A stretch of 64,000 bases of DNA from Paludibacteraceae bacterium (GCA_017451525.1 JAFTOD010000005.1:124001-188000); one strand, 5' to 3'; positions 45,743 to 53,589 are shown, counted from the stretch's first letter. A program made the numbers and translations. Notes: a model not told the origin generated them from the sequence alone.

Positions 45743-46185
45743 TGGCAGAGCATAATATCATAGGACAGATTGGCGAGGAGTTGGCTGCTAAGATCATGCG
45801 GGAGAAAGGTTTTCGTGTAGTGGATATGAACTGGAAGTTCGGGCATTTGGAGATGGACGTGATTGCTGTGAGCAAGAAGGAGATTGCTTTTGTGGAGGTG
45901 AAGACAAGAACCTCATCGTTTGGTGGCAAACGTCCTGAAGAATTTGTGGATGAACTGAAACGTCGTCGTATGGCTGCTGCAGCCAATGCGTATATTAAGT
46001 TTCACAAGATAGAGTTGACACCCCGTTTTGATATTATTGGTATTACGATGGATGCTACTACGCATGAGGTGAAGGAGGTAACACACTTGGAGGATGCTTT
46101 TCTTCCTCCACAACGAACGATAGGCAAAAGCAGTTTTAGTGGACAAGGGAGATGGCATCATAGAAACAGAGTAATTGGAAAGTAA
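45742..46185 (+). CDS. YraN/UPF0102-family endonuclease-like protein
   Basis: 147 residues with the restriction-endonuclease-like core of UPF0102: IGQIGEELAAKIMREKGF, then GHLEMDVIAV and FVEVKTRTS, which give the D...E-x-K triad of PD-(D/E)XK enzymes. The usual GEIDLIA is GHLEMDVIA. Function in bacteria is unknown, possibly in DNA processing. It begins on the last base of rodA and ends directly before mnmG. Confidence 0.9.
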   Translation: MAEHNIIGQIGEELAAKIMREKGFRVVDMNWKFGHLEMDVIAVSKKEIAFVEVKTRTSSFGGKRPEEFVDELKRRRMAAAANAYIKFHKIELTPRFDIIGITMDATTHEVKEVTHLEDAFLPPQRTIGKSSFSGQGRWHHRNRVIGK

Positions 46186-46197
46186 GTGATTGATTAT

Positions 46198-48072
46198 ATG
46201 GAATTTAAGTACGATATTATTGTAGTAGGTGCAGGACATGCAGGCTGCGAAGCAGCCAGTGCTGCTGCTCGTATGGGTAGCAAGACATTGCTCATCACGA
46301 TGGACATGAACAAGATTGGTCAGATGAGTTGTAATCCTGCTGTTGGCGGAATAGCTAAAGGTCAGATAGTCAGAGAGATAGATGCGATGGGGGGACAAAT
46401 GGGTATTGTGACGGACAGGAGTGCTATTCAGTTTCGTATGCTCAATCGCAGTAAGGGTCCTGCTATGTGGAGTCCACGTAGTCAGAGCGATAGAAAACGC
46501 TTTATTGAGGAATGGGTGAATATCTTGACAGATACACCTAATCTGGATATCTGGCAAGACACGGTGGTGGAATTGGTGATAAAAGACGGCGAAGTCAAGG
46601 GAGTAAAGACCTTGCTCGGTATAGAGATGCAGGCAAAGGCGGTGATATTGACCAATGGTACTTTCTTGAATGGTTTGTTGCATTTTGGGCGAACACAGAT
46701 TGAGGGAGGAAGAATATCGGAGCCAAGTAGTTTTGGTATCACGGAGCAGTTGCGCCAATTGGGTTTTGCAACCGATAGAATGAAGACGGGTACGCCTGCG
46801 CGTATAGATAAGAGGAGTATTGATTTCTCGCAGATGACAGAGCAGTTGGGCGATAACGATAGCCATCAGTTCTCGTATTTGGATACCGTACAACGCCAGC
46901 TGAAGCAGATGAGCTGCTGGATTACTTATACCAATACTCAGACGCATGATGTACTGCGTGGTGGATTGGAAGACTCACCGTTGTATAACGGTCAGATACA
47001 GAGTATTGGTCCGAGATATTGCCCAAGTATAGAAACAAAGATTGTTACTTTTGCTGAGAAAGATGCGCACCAGTTGTTCTTGGAGCCTGAGGGTGTGGAT
47101 TCGAACGAGTATTATATCAACGGTTTCTCTTCTTCCCTACCCTGGCAAATACAATGGCAAGCATTGCGCACGGTGAAGGGATTGGAGAATGCAGTGTTGT
47201 ATCGCCCTGGATATGCAATAGAATACGATTTCTTTGACCCAACACAATTGCTGCATACACTGGAGACAAAGATGATTAAGAACCTCTTCTTTGCAGGACA
47301 AATTAATGGTACTACGGGTTATGAGGAGGCAGCAGGTCAGGGATTGGTAGCAGGTGTGAATGCGCATCAGAATATCACGGGTGGTGCGCCATTCACTTTG
47401 GCAAGAGATGAGAGTTATATTGGTGTACTGATTGATGATTTGGTAAACAAAGGTGTGGATGAACCATACCGTATGTTTACTTCGCGAGCAGAGTACCGCA
47501 TCTTGCTACGCCAAGATAATGCAGACGCTCGATTGACGGAGCGCAGTTATAAGTTGGGCTTGGCAGACGACTATCGTTTGTCTTTGCTAAGGAGTAAGCA
47601 AGCAGGCGAGCAAGCATTGACGGAAATGCTACGCAATACCTCCGTAAAAGGTAAAGATATAAATGCGTATTTGAACGCAATGGGCTATGGCGATTTGCAA
47701 CAAACAAGCAAGTTGATTGATATTGTAGCACGTCCAAATATCACTATTATAGGCTTGGCAGAAGTGGTGGCTGAACTAAAAGATAAGGTTGAGCAACTGG
47801 GCAGCAGAAGCGAGGAGATTGTAGAGAGCGCAGAGATTAATATCAAGTACAAAGGGTATATTGAGCGCGAACGACTGGCAGCAGATAAGTTGCAACGCCT
47901 GAACAATATCCACTTGCCAAAGGATTTTGACTATAATAGTGTACAGTCGCTGAGCACCGAAGCGCGTCAGAAACTCAGTCGCATTAAGCCATGCACTATT
48001 GGTGAAGCAAGCAGAATACCCGGTGTAAGCCCCAATGATATTAGCGTATTGCTTGTGTTGATGGGTAGATAA
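46198..48072 (+). CDS. mnmG: tRNA uridine 5-carboxymethylaminomethyl modification enzyme MnmG
   Basis: With MnmE, installs the carboxymethylaminomethyl group at the wobble uridine of several tRNAs. 624 residues from the ATG at 46198 (MEFKYDIIVVGAGHAGCEAA); a GTG at 46186, directly after yraN stops, would add four residues. FAD-binding GAGHAGCEAA and the family motifs CNPAVGGIAKG and GTPARI are present, and the C-terminal region has EEIVESAEINIKYKGYIERE. In many bacteria mnmG (gidA) lies near the origin. An 11-bp repeat array begins shortly after the stop and a parS site lies 118 bases downstream. Confidence 0.97.
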   Translation: MEFKYDIIVVGAGHAGCEAASAAARMGSKTLLITMDMNKIGQMSCNPAVGGIAKGQIVREIDAMGGQMGIVTDRSAIQFRMLNRSKGPAMWSPRSQSDRKRFIEEWVNILTDTPNLDIWQDTVVELVIKDGEVKGVKTLLGIEMQAKAVILTNGTFLNGLLHFGRTQIEGGRISEPSSFGITEQLRQLGFATDRMKTGTPARIDKRSIDFSQMTEQLGDNDSHQFSYLDTVQRQLKQMSCWITYTNTQTHDVLRGGLEDSPLYNGQIQSIGPRYCPSIETKIVTFAEKDAHQLFLEPEGVDSNEYYINGFSSSLPWQIQWQALRTVKGLENAVLYRPGYAIEYDFFDPTQLLHTLETKMIKNLFFAGQINGTTGYEEAAGQGLVAGVNAHQNITGGAPFTLARDESYIGVLIDDLVNKGVDEPYRMFTSRAEYRILLRQDNADARLTERSYKLGLADDYRLSLLRSKQAGEQALTEMLRNTSVKGKDINAYLNAMGYGDLQQTSKLIDIVARPNITIIGLAEVVAELKDKVEQLGSRSEEIVESAEINIKYKGYIERERLAADKLQRLNNIHLPKDFDYNSVQSLSTEARQKLSRIKPCTIGEASRIPGVSPNDISVLLVLMGR

Positions 48073-48085
48073 TTACATGTACGTT

Positions 48086-48140
48086 ACCTACTAACTACGA
48101 GAGAAACACGGCAACGAGACGGCAACGACACGACAACGAG
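48086..48140. repeat. 11-bp tandem repeat, locus E (5 units)
   Basis: Units: ACCTACTAACT (48086), ACGAGAGAAAC (48097), ACGGCAACGAG (48108), ACGGCAACGAC (48119) and ACGACAACGAG (48130). The last three match locus B almost exactly. It begins 13 bases after the mnmG stop, a position like that of locus B after the M3 peptidase. Confidence 0.8.
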
Positions 48141-48190
48141 AGAAGACTTTACCGAGAGAAAGCCGTGACAACATGGAGGCAATGCAATTA

Positions 48191-48206
48191 TGTTTCACGT
48201 GGAACA
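48191..48206. promoter_or_regulatory. parS: parS centromere site (ParB binding)
   Basis: TGTTTCACGTGGAACA; its complement, TGTTCCACGTGAAACA, is a perfect match to the bacterial parS consensus TGTTnCACGTGAAACA. ParB binds such 16-base sites near the origin to start chromosome segregation. It sits in the non-coding gap between mnmG and apt. parA and parB are not in the window. Confidence 0.88.
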
Positions 48207-48246
48207 TTTAAGATAATTGATCAGATAATTAATAATAAATAAAGAT

Positions 48247-48771
48247 ATGAAACAAGAAGAGATTATCGCGCATATTCGCGATGTGAAGGATTTTCCTGTA
48301 GAGGGAATTGTATTTAAGGACATTACTACTGTGTTGAGTAATCCAGAGTATTTGAAATGGATGAAAGATGAGATCGCCAACCTGTATCGTGCATACGGTA
48401 TTACAAAAGTGGTGGGTATTGAGTCGCGCGGCTTTATTTTGGCACCTGCGGTGGCAATGGAACTGGGTGCAGGATTTGTGCCTATCCGCAAACCTGGTAA
48501 GTTGCCAGCAGAAACAATAGAAGTGAGTTATGCAAAAGAATATGGCGTAGATACTATTCAAATTCACGCAGATGCGCTGAATGAAAATGATGTGGTACTG
48601 CTGCATGACGACTTGCTGGCTACTGGTGGCTCGATGGCTGCTGCGCTGGAACTGGTAAAGAAATTCAATGTAAAGAAAGTGTATATCAACTTTATTATTG
48701 AGTTGGAGTTCTTGAACGGCAGAAAAGTGTTTGGTGACGATGTAGAGGTTAGTAGCTTGCTGAGTTGCTAA
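48247..48771 (+). CDS. apt: Adenine phosphoribosyltransferase
   Basis: Salvages adenine to AMP using PRPP. 174 residues, normal length. The PRPP motif VVLLHDDLLATGGSMAAA is intact, in contrast to the pyrE homologue in this window. Family blocks IRDVKDFPVEGIVFKDIT, VVGIESRGFILAPAVA and FVPIRKPGKLP are present. uvrC starts 24 bases downstream. Confidence 0.96.
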   Translation: MKQEEIIAHIRDVKDFPVEGIVFKDITTVLSNPEYLKWMKDEIANLYRAYGITKVVGIESRGFILAPAVAMELGAGFVPIRKPGKLPAETIEVSYAKEYGVDTIQIHADALNENDVVLLHDDLLATGGSMAAALELVKKFNVKKVYINFIIELEFLNGRKVFGDDVEVSSLLSC

Positions 48772-48795
48772 TTTGCTCCGATTTTATCGGAATAA

Positions 48796-50613
48796 ATGTC
48801 TAAAAATCCACATATACAAGAGCTACTTCAGCGCATACCTGAAGAGCCAGGGGTGTACCAATACTTCAATGAAGCAGGGGAAGTGATTTATGTGGGTAAG
48901 GCGAAGAACCTAAAGCGTAGGGTAAGTAGTTATTTTCATAAAGAGCAGGATCGCTACAAAACTAAACTGCTGGTTCAGAGTATTGCGGACATCAAATATG
49001 TGGTGGTGAATAGCGAGCAGGATGCGTTTTTGCTCGAGAATAACCTCATTAAGCAGTATCAGCCCCACTATAATATCCTGCTAAAGGACGGAAAGAGTTA
49101 TCCAAGTATTTGCATTACAAGAGAAGAATATCCCAGAATATTCAAGACGCGGAAGATAATCAAAGGTATAGGCGAGTACTTTGGACCATATAGTTTTGGC
49201 TATACACTGGACTTGGTGTTGGAGCTCATCCATAAGCTCTACCCTATTCGCACTTGTGGCATGCAGATGAGCAAAAGTGCCGTTGAAATGGGGAAATATC
49301 GCGTGTGCTTGAAGTATCATTTGGGTAATTGCTGCGGCATATGCGAAGCAAAAGTGAGCCATGAGCAGTATATGGAGTATATTGATGCTGCGCGGAAGAT
49401 TATTCGAGGCGATGCACAAGAGATTAGCAAGCAGATAGAGGCAGAGATGATGCAAGCAGCCGCAGAGATGCGGTATGAGGAGGCAGGCAGACTGAAAGAA
49501 AAGCTCGATTTCATCGAACAATTTACCAGTAAAACGATTATCACGAACTCGCATGCGGGCGATGTGGATGTGTTTGGCTACGATGAAATGGGGCAGAATG
49601 TATATATCAGCATGCTGCATGTGCATAGAGGCAGTATTGTACAGGGGCAGACTATTGAATATAAGAAGCAATTGGATGAGAGCCGAGAGGAGATCTTGGC
49701 GATGGGTATATACGAATTGAGGGAGCAGTTGGGGAGTACAACAAAAGAGGTGATTGTTCCGTTTATTCCGGAGATAATTGATGAAAATCTGCATGTGAAT
49801 ATCGCTCTGGGAGGCGATAAAAAGAAGCTCTTGGATTTGGCGATGCAGAATGTTCAGCAGTATAAGAAAGACCGCATAAAGCAAGATGATAAGCTAAATC
49901 CAGACCAACGCGCGGTGCGTATCTTGGGTGGGTTGCAGAAGTTGCTGGGCTTGCCTACAATGCCGATGTGGATAGATAGTTTTGATAACTCGAACACGCA
50001 GGGAAGCAATGCAGTGGCAGGTTGCGTGGTCTTTAAGAAGGGACGCGCGTGCAAGAGCGAGTATAAGAAATTTGAGATAAAGACAGTGGAAGGTCCCGAT
50101 GACTACGCGAGTATGCGTGAGGTAGTGAGAAGGAGATATAGCCGATTGATGGAGGAAGGCAGTCCCCTACCCGACTTGATTATTGCCGATGGAGGACTGG
50201 GGCAAATGAGTGCTATTCGTGAGGTAGTGGAAGGAGAGTTGGGTTTGCAAATTCCAATTGCGGGACTGAAGAAGGACAACAAGCATAGGACAAATACCCT
50301 ACTCTATGGCGACCCTGTTCAGGAGTTTGGTATGAAAGTGACGGACGAGATCTTCCGTCTGATGGTTGAGATACAGGACGAGGTACATCGGTTTGCCATC
50401 AGTTACCACAAAAAGAAGCGTAGTAAGGCACAAATAAAGAGCGAACTCGATGATATTCAAGGAGTTGGCGCAGTTACTAAGCAGAAGATACTGCAACGTT
50501 TTGGTTCTGTGGCGCGTGCTAGAAGTGCGAAATTAGAGGAGTGGATTGATTTGCTCGGAACTCGCTCAGGCACAAAGCTTTACGAGCATTTTAATGGTAA
50601 AATAACGCCCTGA
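48796..50613 (+). CDS. uvrC: Excinuclease ABC subunit C
   Basis: Makes both incisions around DNA lesions in nucleotide excision repair. 605 residues: N-terminal GIY-YIG nuclease domain (EEPGVYQYFNEAGEVIYVGK, KAKNLKRRV), a Cys-rich stretch (CLKYHLGNCCGICEAKV), UVR motif (about 205-240), RNase H-like nuclease domain (PDLIIADGGLGQMSAIREV) and tandem helix-hairpin-helix at the C-terminus (LDDIQGVGAVTKQKILQRFG). It lies downstream of apt on the same strand. Confidence 0.96.
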   Translation: MSKNPHIQELLQRIPEEPGVYQYFNEAGEVIYVGKAKNLKRRVSSYFHKEQDRYKTKLLVQSIADIKYVVVNSEQDAFLLENNLIKQYQPHYNILLKDGKSYPSICITREEYPRIFKTRKIIKGIGEYFGPYSFGYTLDLVLELIHKLYPIRTCGMQMSKSAVEMGKYRVCLKYHLGNCCGICEAKVSHEQYMEYIDAARKIIRGDAQEISKQIEAEMMQAAAEMRYEEAGRLKEKLDFIEQFTSKTIITNSHAGDVDVFGYDEMGQNVYISMLHVHRGSIVQGQTIEYKKQLDESREEILAMGIYELREQLGSTTKEVIVPFIPEIIDENLHVNIALGGDKKKLLDLAMQNVQQYKKDRIKQDDKLNPDQRAVRILGGLQKLLGLPTMPMWIDSFDNSNTQGSNAVAGCVVFKKGRACKSEYKKFEIKTVEGPDDYASMREVVRRRYSRLMEEGSPLPDLIIADGGLGQMSAIREVVEGELGLQIPIAGLKKDNKHRTNTLLYGDPVQEFGMKVTDEIFRLMVEIQDEVHRFAISYHKKKRSKAQIKSELDDIQGVGAVTKQKILQRFGSVARARSAKLEEWIDLLGTRSGTKLYEHFNGKITP

Positions 50614-50780
50614 GAATTGAATATTTTTGAGGAGCGTGGAACATGACACAGGCAAAATGATGTGTTTTGTTAGAAAAAATAACAGTCGTTTGTAATATTT
50701 TCTTTTTCTCATTTGTCTAATGGGTGTAGTCGCAAAGAAGCGATAGAAAACGATTTGTTAAACTTATTAAATTATGTATT

Positions 50781-51263
50781 ATGGAATTTTATAAAGTTGA
50801 CTTGGACAGTATTTTTGCTCTTGTTCTTATTTTTGGTTTGATACCATCTTTTGTTCTGACAGCCGTTATCCAGTATTTGAAGAACCGTCGGTACAAGATT
50901 GAGCGACAAACTGAACTCATGGCAAAAATGATTGAGAAGGGTGATAGCACCAACCTTGACTTCAAATCTATGGCAGAGGCGCTGCAAGAGCCCGCAAAAC
51001 CCGCAAAACATGGAAACCTAAAAAGGTCTGTGCTGAATAACTTGCGCTGGGGAAGCATCTTCTCTTTTGTAGGTTTGGGGCTGTTAGGCGTTGCACTCTA
51101 TGCCCATATTGATGGTCCTGTTGGTGCAACAGCTGCCTTTTTAACTTTTGGAGCTATCATTGGCGGCGTTGGTTTGGCATTGCTGATTACATTTTTTGTT
51201 GCAAAGAATTATCTCAAGAAGGAGACTGAGAAAGAGGAAAAAGAACTTGTTGAAAAAGAATAA
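50781..51263 (+). CDS. DUF6249-like membrane protein
   Basis: 160 residues: an N-terminal membrane helix (about 10-30, SIFALVLIFGLIPSFVLTAV), a basic stretch (LKNRRYKIERQTELMAKMIEKG), a linker, and two helices near 95-145, with an acidic/basic charged tail (KKETEKEEKELVEKE). Similar proteins accompany ECF sigma genes in Bacteroidota, so a role as membrane sensor or partner is inferred. It precedes the sigma gene by 54 bases. Confidence 0.7.
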   Translation: MEFYKVDLDSIFALVLIFGLIPSFVLTAVIQYLKNRRYKIERQTELMAKMIEKGDSTNLDFKSMAEALQEPAKPAKHGNLKRSVLNNLRWGSIFSFVGLGLLGVALYAHIDGPVGATAAFLTFGAIIGGVGLALLITFFVAKNYLKKETEKEEKELVEKE

Positions 51264-51317
51264 GCTGCGTTTGTCTGTCTGACTTATTTTTCAAAATCAC
51301 TTGTTTTTCATCACTTT

Positions 51318-51812
51318 ATGGATAAGCAGCAGTTTATTTCCGCCATTGGCGGCATGCAGGAGTCCCTTCGGCGATTCCTGCTCGTGCTGACTCATGGCGA
51401 TGAAGAACTGGCTAACGATCTTGCACAAGAGGCGATTTTGAAGGCATATTTGCATTGTGCTACCTTTGAGGGCAGGTCTGCTTTGCAGACATGGGTATTT
51501 CGGATTGCCTACAACGAATACCTTAACGAACAAAATAAGTACTGGAATACCCATCGCGTAGCGGTGGAGAACTATGAGAGCGTTGATACGGAATTGGCCA
51601 GCGAACAGACAGATAGTGCTTTTCGCTATGAGCCACTGTATCAGGCGATTGACAAGTTGCCGAAGCAAGAGAAGGCAGTGGTGATACTATATTATTTGGA
51701 AGAAAAAAGTATTCGAGAGATTAGCAAGATAACCGAAATATCGGAAACCCATCTTGCGGTGATGCTCTTTAGAGCAAGAAAGAAACTGAAGGCGATTTTG
51801 AGTAAGAAATAA
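51318..51812 (+). CDS. RNA polymerase ECF sigma factor
   Basis: 164 residues with sigma region 2 (ANDLAQEAILKAYLHCATFEGRSALQTWVFRIAYNEYL) and region 4 (IDKLPKQEKAVVILYYLEEKSIREISKITEISETHLAVMLFRARKKL, cited here in overlapping parts only as LPKQEKAVVI and ETHLAVMLFRARKKL). The short linker and length place it in the ECF class. The genes beside it encode two membrane proteins (DUF6249-like before, a 96-residue protein after), which are candidates for its regulators. Target promoters are unknown. Confidence 0.92.
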   Translation: MDKQQFISAIGGMQESLRRFLLVLTHGDEELANDLAQEAILKAYLHCATFEGRSALQTWVFRIAYNEYLNEQNKYWNTHRVAVENYESVDTELASEQTDSAFRYEPLYQAIDKLPKQEKAVVILYYLEEKSIREISKITEISETHLAVMLFRARKKLKAILSKK

Positions 51813-51834
51813 GGAACAAGGAACCAAGACGAAT

Positions 51835-52125
51835 ATGATAACCAATACTAAAATAAAAAAGCGTTTGCAGGCGAGTGCTCCGCAAGTGAAAGATAGTGAG
51901 GCGTTTATGGCGGATACGATTCGTCAGATTAATCTTATGCCATCGCCCAGCAGTGAGTTGCAAGAGAGTTTGCGTAGGTACACCATGTTGGAGCGGTTGG
52001 CCATGCGGATGGATGCCGTTCGCTGGTTACTCGTTGGCGGAACAGGAAGTGTGGCTGTTGGGTACGCGGTATTTAGCAATTTGGAGGCGATTCTGACCGC
52101 TATTTCGGCGTTGCTGGTGATGTAA
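51835..52125 (+). CDS. Small membrane protein after the sigma gene (possible regulator)
   Basis: 96 residues: a soluble N-terminal part rich in charged residues (TNTKIKKRLQASAPQVKDSE, then MADTIRQINLMP) and one or two C-terminal membrane helices (WLLVGGTGSVAVGYAVF, LEAILTAISALLVM). It starts 22 bases after the sigma gene. The layout fits an anti-sigma factor, but no HxxxCxxC zinc motif is present, so this is inference from position. Confidence 0.65.
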   Translation: MITNTKIKKRLQASAPQVKDSEAFMADTIRQINLMPSPSSELQESLRRYTMLERLAMRMDAVRWLLVGGTGSVAVGYAVFSNLEAILTAISALLVM

Positions 52126-52166
52126 AAGGGTAATAATTACAGCGTTTTGAGAGATAATAGGCAATA

Positions 52167-52195
52167 AAAAATAGGGGTGTTAAGCCCCTATTTTT
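52167..52195. terminator. Bidirectional terminator after the sigma operon
   Basis: An 11-bp stem (AAAAATAGGGG / CCCCTATTTTT) with a 7-base loop. It has A- and T-runs on both sides, so it can work for the plus-strand sigma operon and the minus-strand gene at 52251-53006. Confidence 0.8.
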
Positions 52196-52209
52196 GTGGT
52201 TTATATTTT

Positions 52210-52244
52210 CATCGCGAAAAAGTTGCCACGAACTTTTCGCGATG
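52210..52244. terminator. Second hairpin between the convergent genes
   Basis: Arms CATCGCGAAAAAGTT (52210-52224) and AACTTTTCGCGATG (52231-52244) pair over 14 bp with one bulged A and a 6-base loop. It lies directly after the stop of the minus-strand gene. No T-run follows, so it may act as an RNA end-protector together with the terminator at 52167-52195. Confidence 0.55.
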
Positions 52245-52250
52245 CAGATG

Positions 52251-53006
52251 TTATTCTATCTCGTATGATTGTATTAGATAATTCTCATCTTCGTTCGTAT
52301 AGACGGGTGTAATCAGTTCTTGGTTATACATAGCCACGTGTGTAGTATTATGTGTTGGATTTTCTCTCGCACTCTGAAGTTGATTTCCTTCCATTTGTGT
52401 ACAAGAGAAACAATATCTGTTGTTATCACTAAATTTTCTAATTCGAGTTAGGAAATTAGCGAATCTTCCCCAACGAGTATGTACAGGATTTAAAACTATA
52501 TCTACATTATTAAGCAACTTCTCAAATTGACTATGTTGTTCAGGTTGGGTGTCTTTTAGGCGAAACTCTGCACATCCTGTAGTTCCTTTTAAAATATTAT
52601 TTTCGCCACATTGAACTATAAGGAAACGCTTGCCATTGACATCAAATTGTCGACGTCGCTTAAATTCTTTTAATAGCGCATCAACAGTATCTTCGTTTAT
52701 TTCATTCGCTGTTGAAATTAGTTGATGACGAAGTTCTCTAATAAAACCATTTTGAAGTAAATATAATCGATTACCACTTAAACCATTTGATTCTTTAAGT
52801 TCAAATAACGCAGTAATATTCTTGTTATATTTGCGAAATTTTAACAAAGCATATAAGTCATCCTCAGATTTTAATACATGCTCGCTAAACATAATAAAGT
52901 CAGCCTTACTGGATGTAAGAATCATTGAAATAATATCCATGCGATTTGTACATTCTGCAGCTGTAAGACGCTGATACTTTGGAAATGAAACTAATTGAAT
53001 AATCAT
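52251..53006 (-). CDS. Nitrilase-fold-like orphan protein
   Basis: 251 residues, no signal peptide. By eye the order of elements fits the nitrilase fold: an N-terminal strand and helix followed by DFIMFSEH (Glu42 in the position of the catalytic Glu), a paired-strand turn (GNRLYLLQNGFI), then NGKRFLIVQCGENNIL (Cys133 at the nucleophile position), and later VDIVLNPVHTRW with an arginine-rich helix (FLTRIRKF) and NNRYCFSC. The catalytic Lys cannot be placed with confidence. No substrate can be named. Base composition is more AT-rich than in its neighbours, and no neighbouring gene shares its strand. Its predicted leader of about 320 bases contains a large nested inverted repeat (53132-53269). 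A stand-alone, possibly acquired gene. Confidence 0.6.
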   Translation of the reverse strand: MIIQLVSFPKYQRLTAAECTNRMDIISMILTSSKADFIMFSEHVLKSEDDLYALLKFRKYNKNITALFELKESNGLSGNRLYLLQNGFIRELRHQLISTANEINEDTVDALLKEFKRRRQFDVNGKRFLIVQCGENNILKGTTGCAEFRLKDTQPEQHSQFEKLLNNVDIVLNPVHTRWGRFANFLTRIRKFSDNNRYCFSCTQMEGNQLQSARENPTHNTTHVAMYNQELITPVYTNEDENYLIQSYEIE

Positions 53007-53131
53007 GGTAGTATGTTTTTTTGCCTACTCTTCTTCGGATTTTCGGCATACTCCGTTTAAATTGTTGATTTATAGTATATTATTTTGTTCGTACATACAT
53101 ACAAAAAGCGTGAACTTTCGTTCGCTTCAAT

Positions 53132-53269
53132 TTGATTTGTTGAGGATTCTGGACTACCTTAATTACTCAAATTTATGCACAGAAAACTCACGCTAATAAC
53201 GTGAGCGTACATAAAACCGTACTTGAGTAATTAATGATTATTGAAAGTGTCCAGTTTTCAACAAATCAA
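53132..53269 (-). ncRNA. Strongly structured leader RNA (138-base nested inverted repeat)
   Basis: Nested arms pair in order. TTGATTTGTTGA (53132-53143) with TCAACAAATCAA (53258-53269); CTGGAC (53149-53154) with GTCCAG (53249-53254); TTAATTACTCAA (53159-53170) with TTGAGTAATTAA (53223-53234); a partly matched stretch; and CTCACG (53187-53192) with CGTGAG (53200-53205). A second hairpin (53106-53129, AAGCG..GAAC/GTTC..CGCTT) follows on the minus strand. It lies between a good minus-strand promoter (53332-53363) and the nitrilase-like gene (start 53006), so it should be transcribed as that gene's leader. Alternatives: a small inverted-repeat mobile element inserted there, or a plain DNA cruciform. 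The rest of the 670-base gap (53007-53676) holds two promoters and an 11-bp repeat. Confidence 0.55.
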
Positions 53270-53331
53270 GTTTGGCTTATAACGCTATACTAAAATATGT
53301 AGTGATGGGTAACGCTTTACCGAATCGGTTG

Positions 53332-53363
53332 CAAAGGTAGTGAAATATTTTTGATTGAGCAAG
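53332..53363 (-). promoter_or_regulatory. Bacteroidota-type promoter for the structured leader and nitrilase-like gene
   Basis: Minus strand: CTTG (53363-53360), 20 bases, TACCTTTG (53339-53332). Expected transcription start near 53326, about 320 bases before the start codon. Confidence 0.65.
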
Positions 53364-53466
53364 AAAAATCGCTTTTAGGGGCGATTTTTTACTCAGCAAA
53401 TTAGCTCCGAGCACTAAATCAGTAACGGGATTGATAGTTGCATTTCAGGGTACACCTATACTAATC

Positions 53467-53521
53467 TATCGTGTATCTATCGTATATGTATCGTATATGT
53501 ACCGTATATCTACCGTAGTTG
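53467..53521. repeat. 11-bp tandem repeat, locus F (5 units)
   Basis: Units: TATCGTGTATC (53467), TATCGTATATG (53478), TATCGTATATG (53489), TACCGTATATC (53500) and TACCGTAGTTG (53511), then ATAGCG. Nearly the same as the central part and right end of locus D. It lies between the divergent promoters of the nitrilase-like and GNAT genes. Confidence 0.85.
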
Positions 53522-53589
53522 ATAGCGAAAAGATAAAGGTAGAAGTGGAGGAATATAGAGAGAAGAAGTGGAAAAGAAAATAGGTTGTA

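Noticed and set aside
45913-46947. A 344-codon open frame on the minus strand opposite yraN and mnmG
   Set aside because: Antisense to two well-identified genes; composition (many His, Ser and Thr) is typical of shadow frames.
50634-50646. Second parS site after uvrC (GCGTGGAACATGA)
   Set aside because: Only one half-site (CGTGGAACA) is present; the other half does not match.
53132-53269. Retron msr-msd or integron attC site
   Set aside because: There is no reverse transcriptase or integrase gene nearby, and the inverted repeat lacks the conserved attC core sites. Kept as an unexplained structured leader instead.
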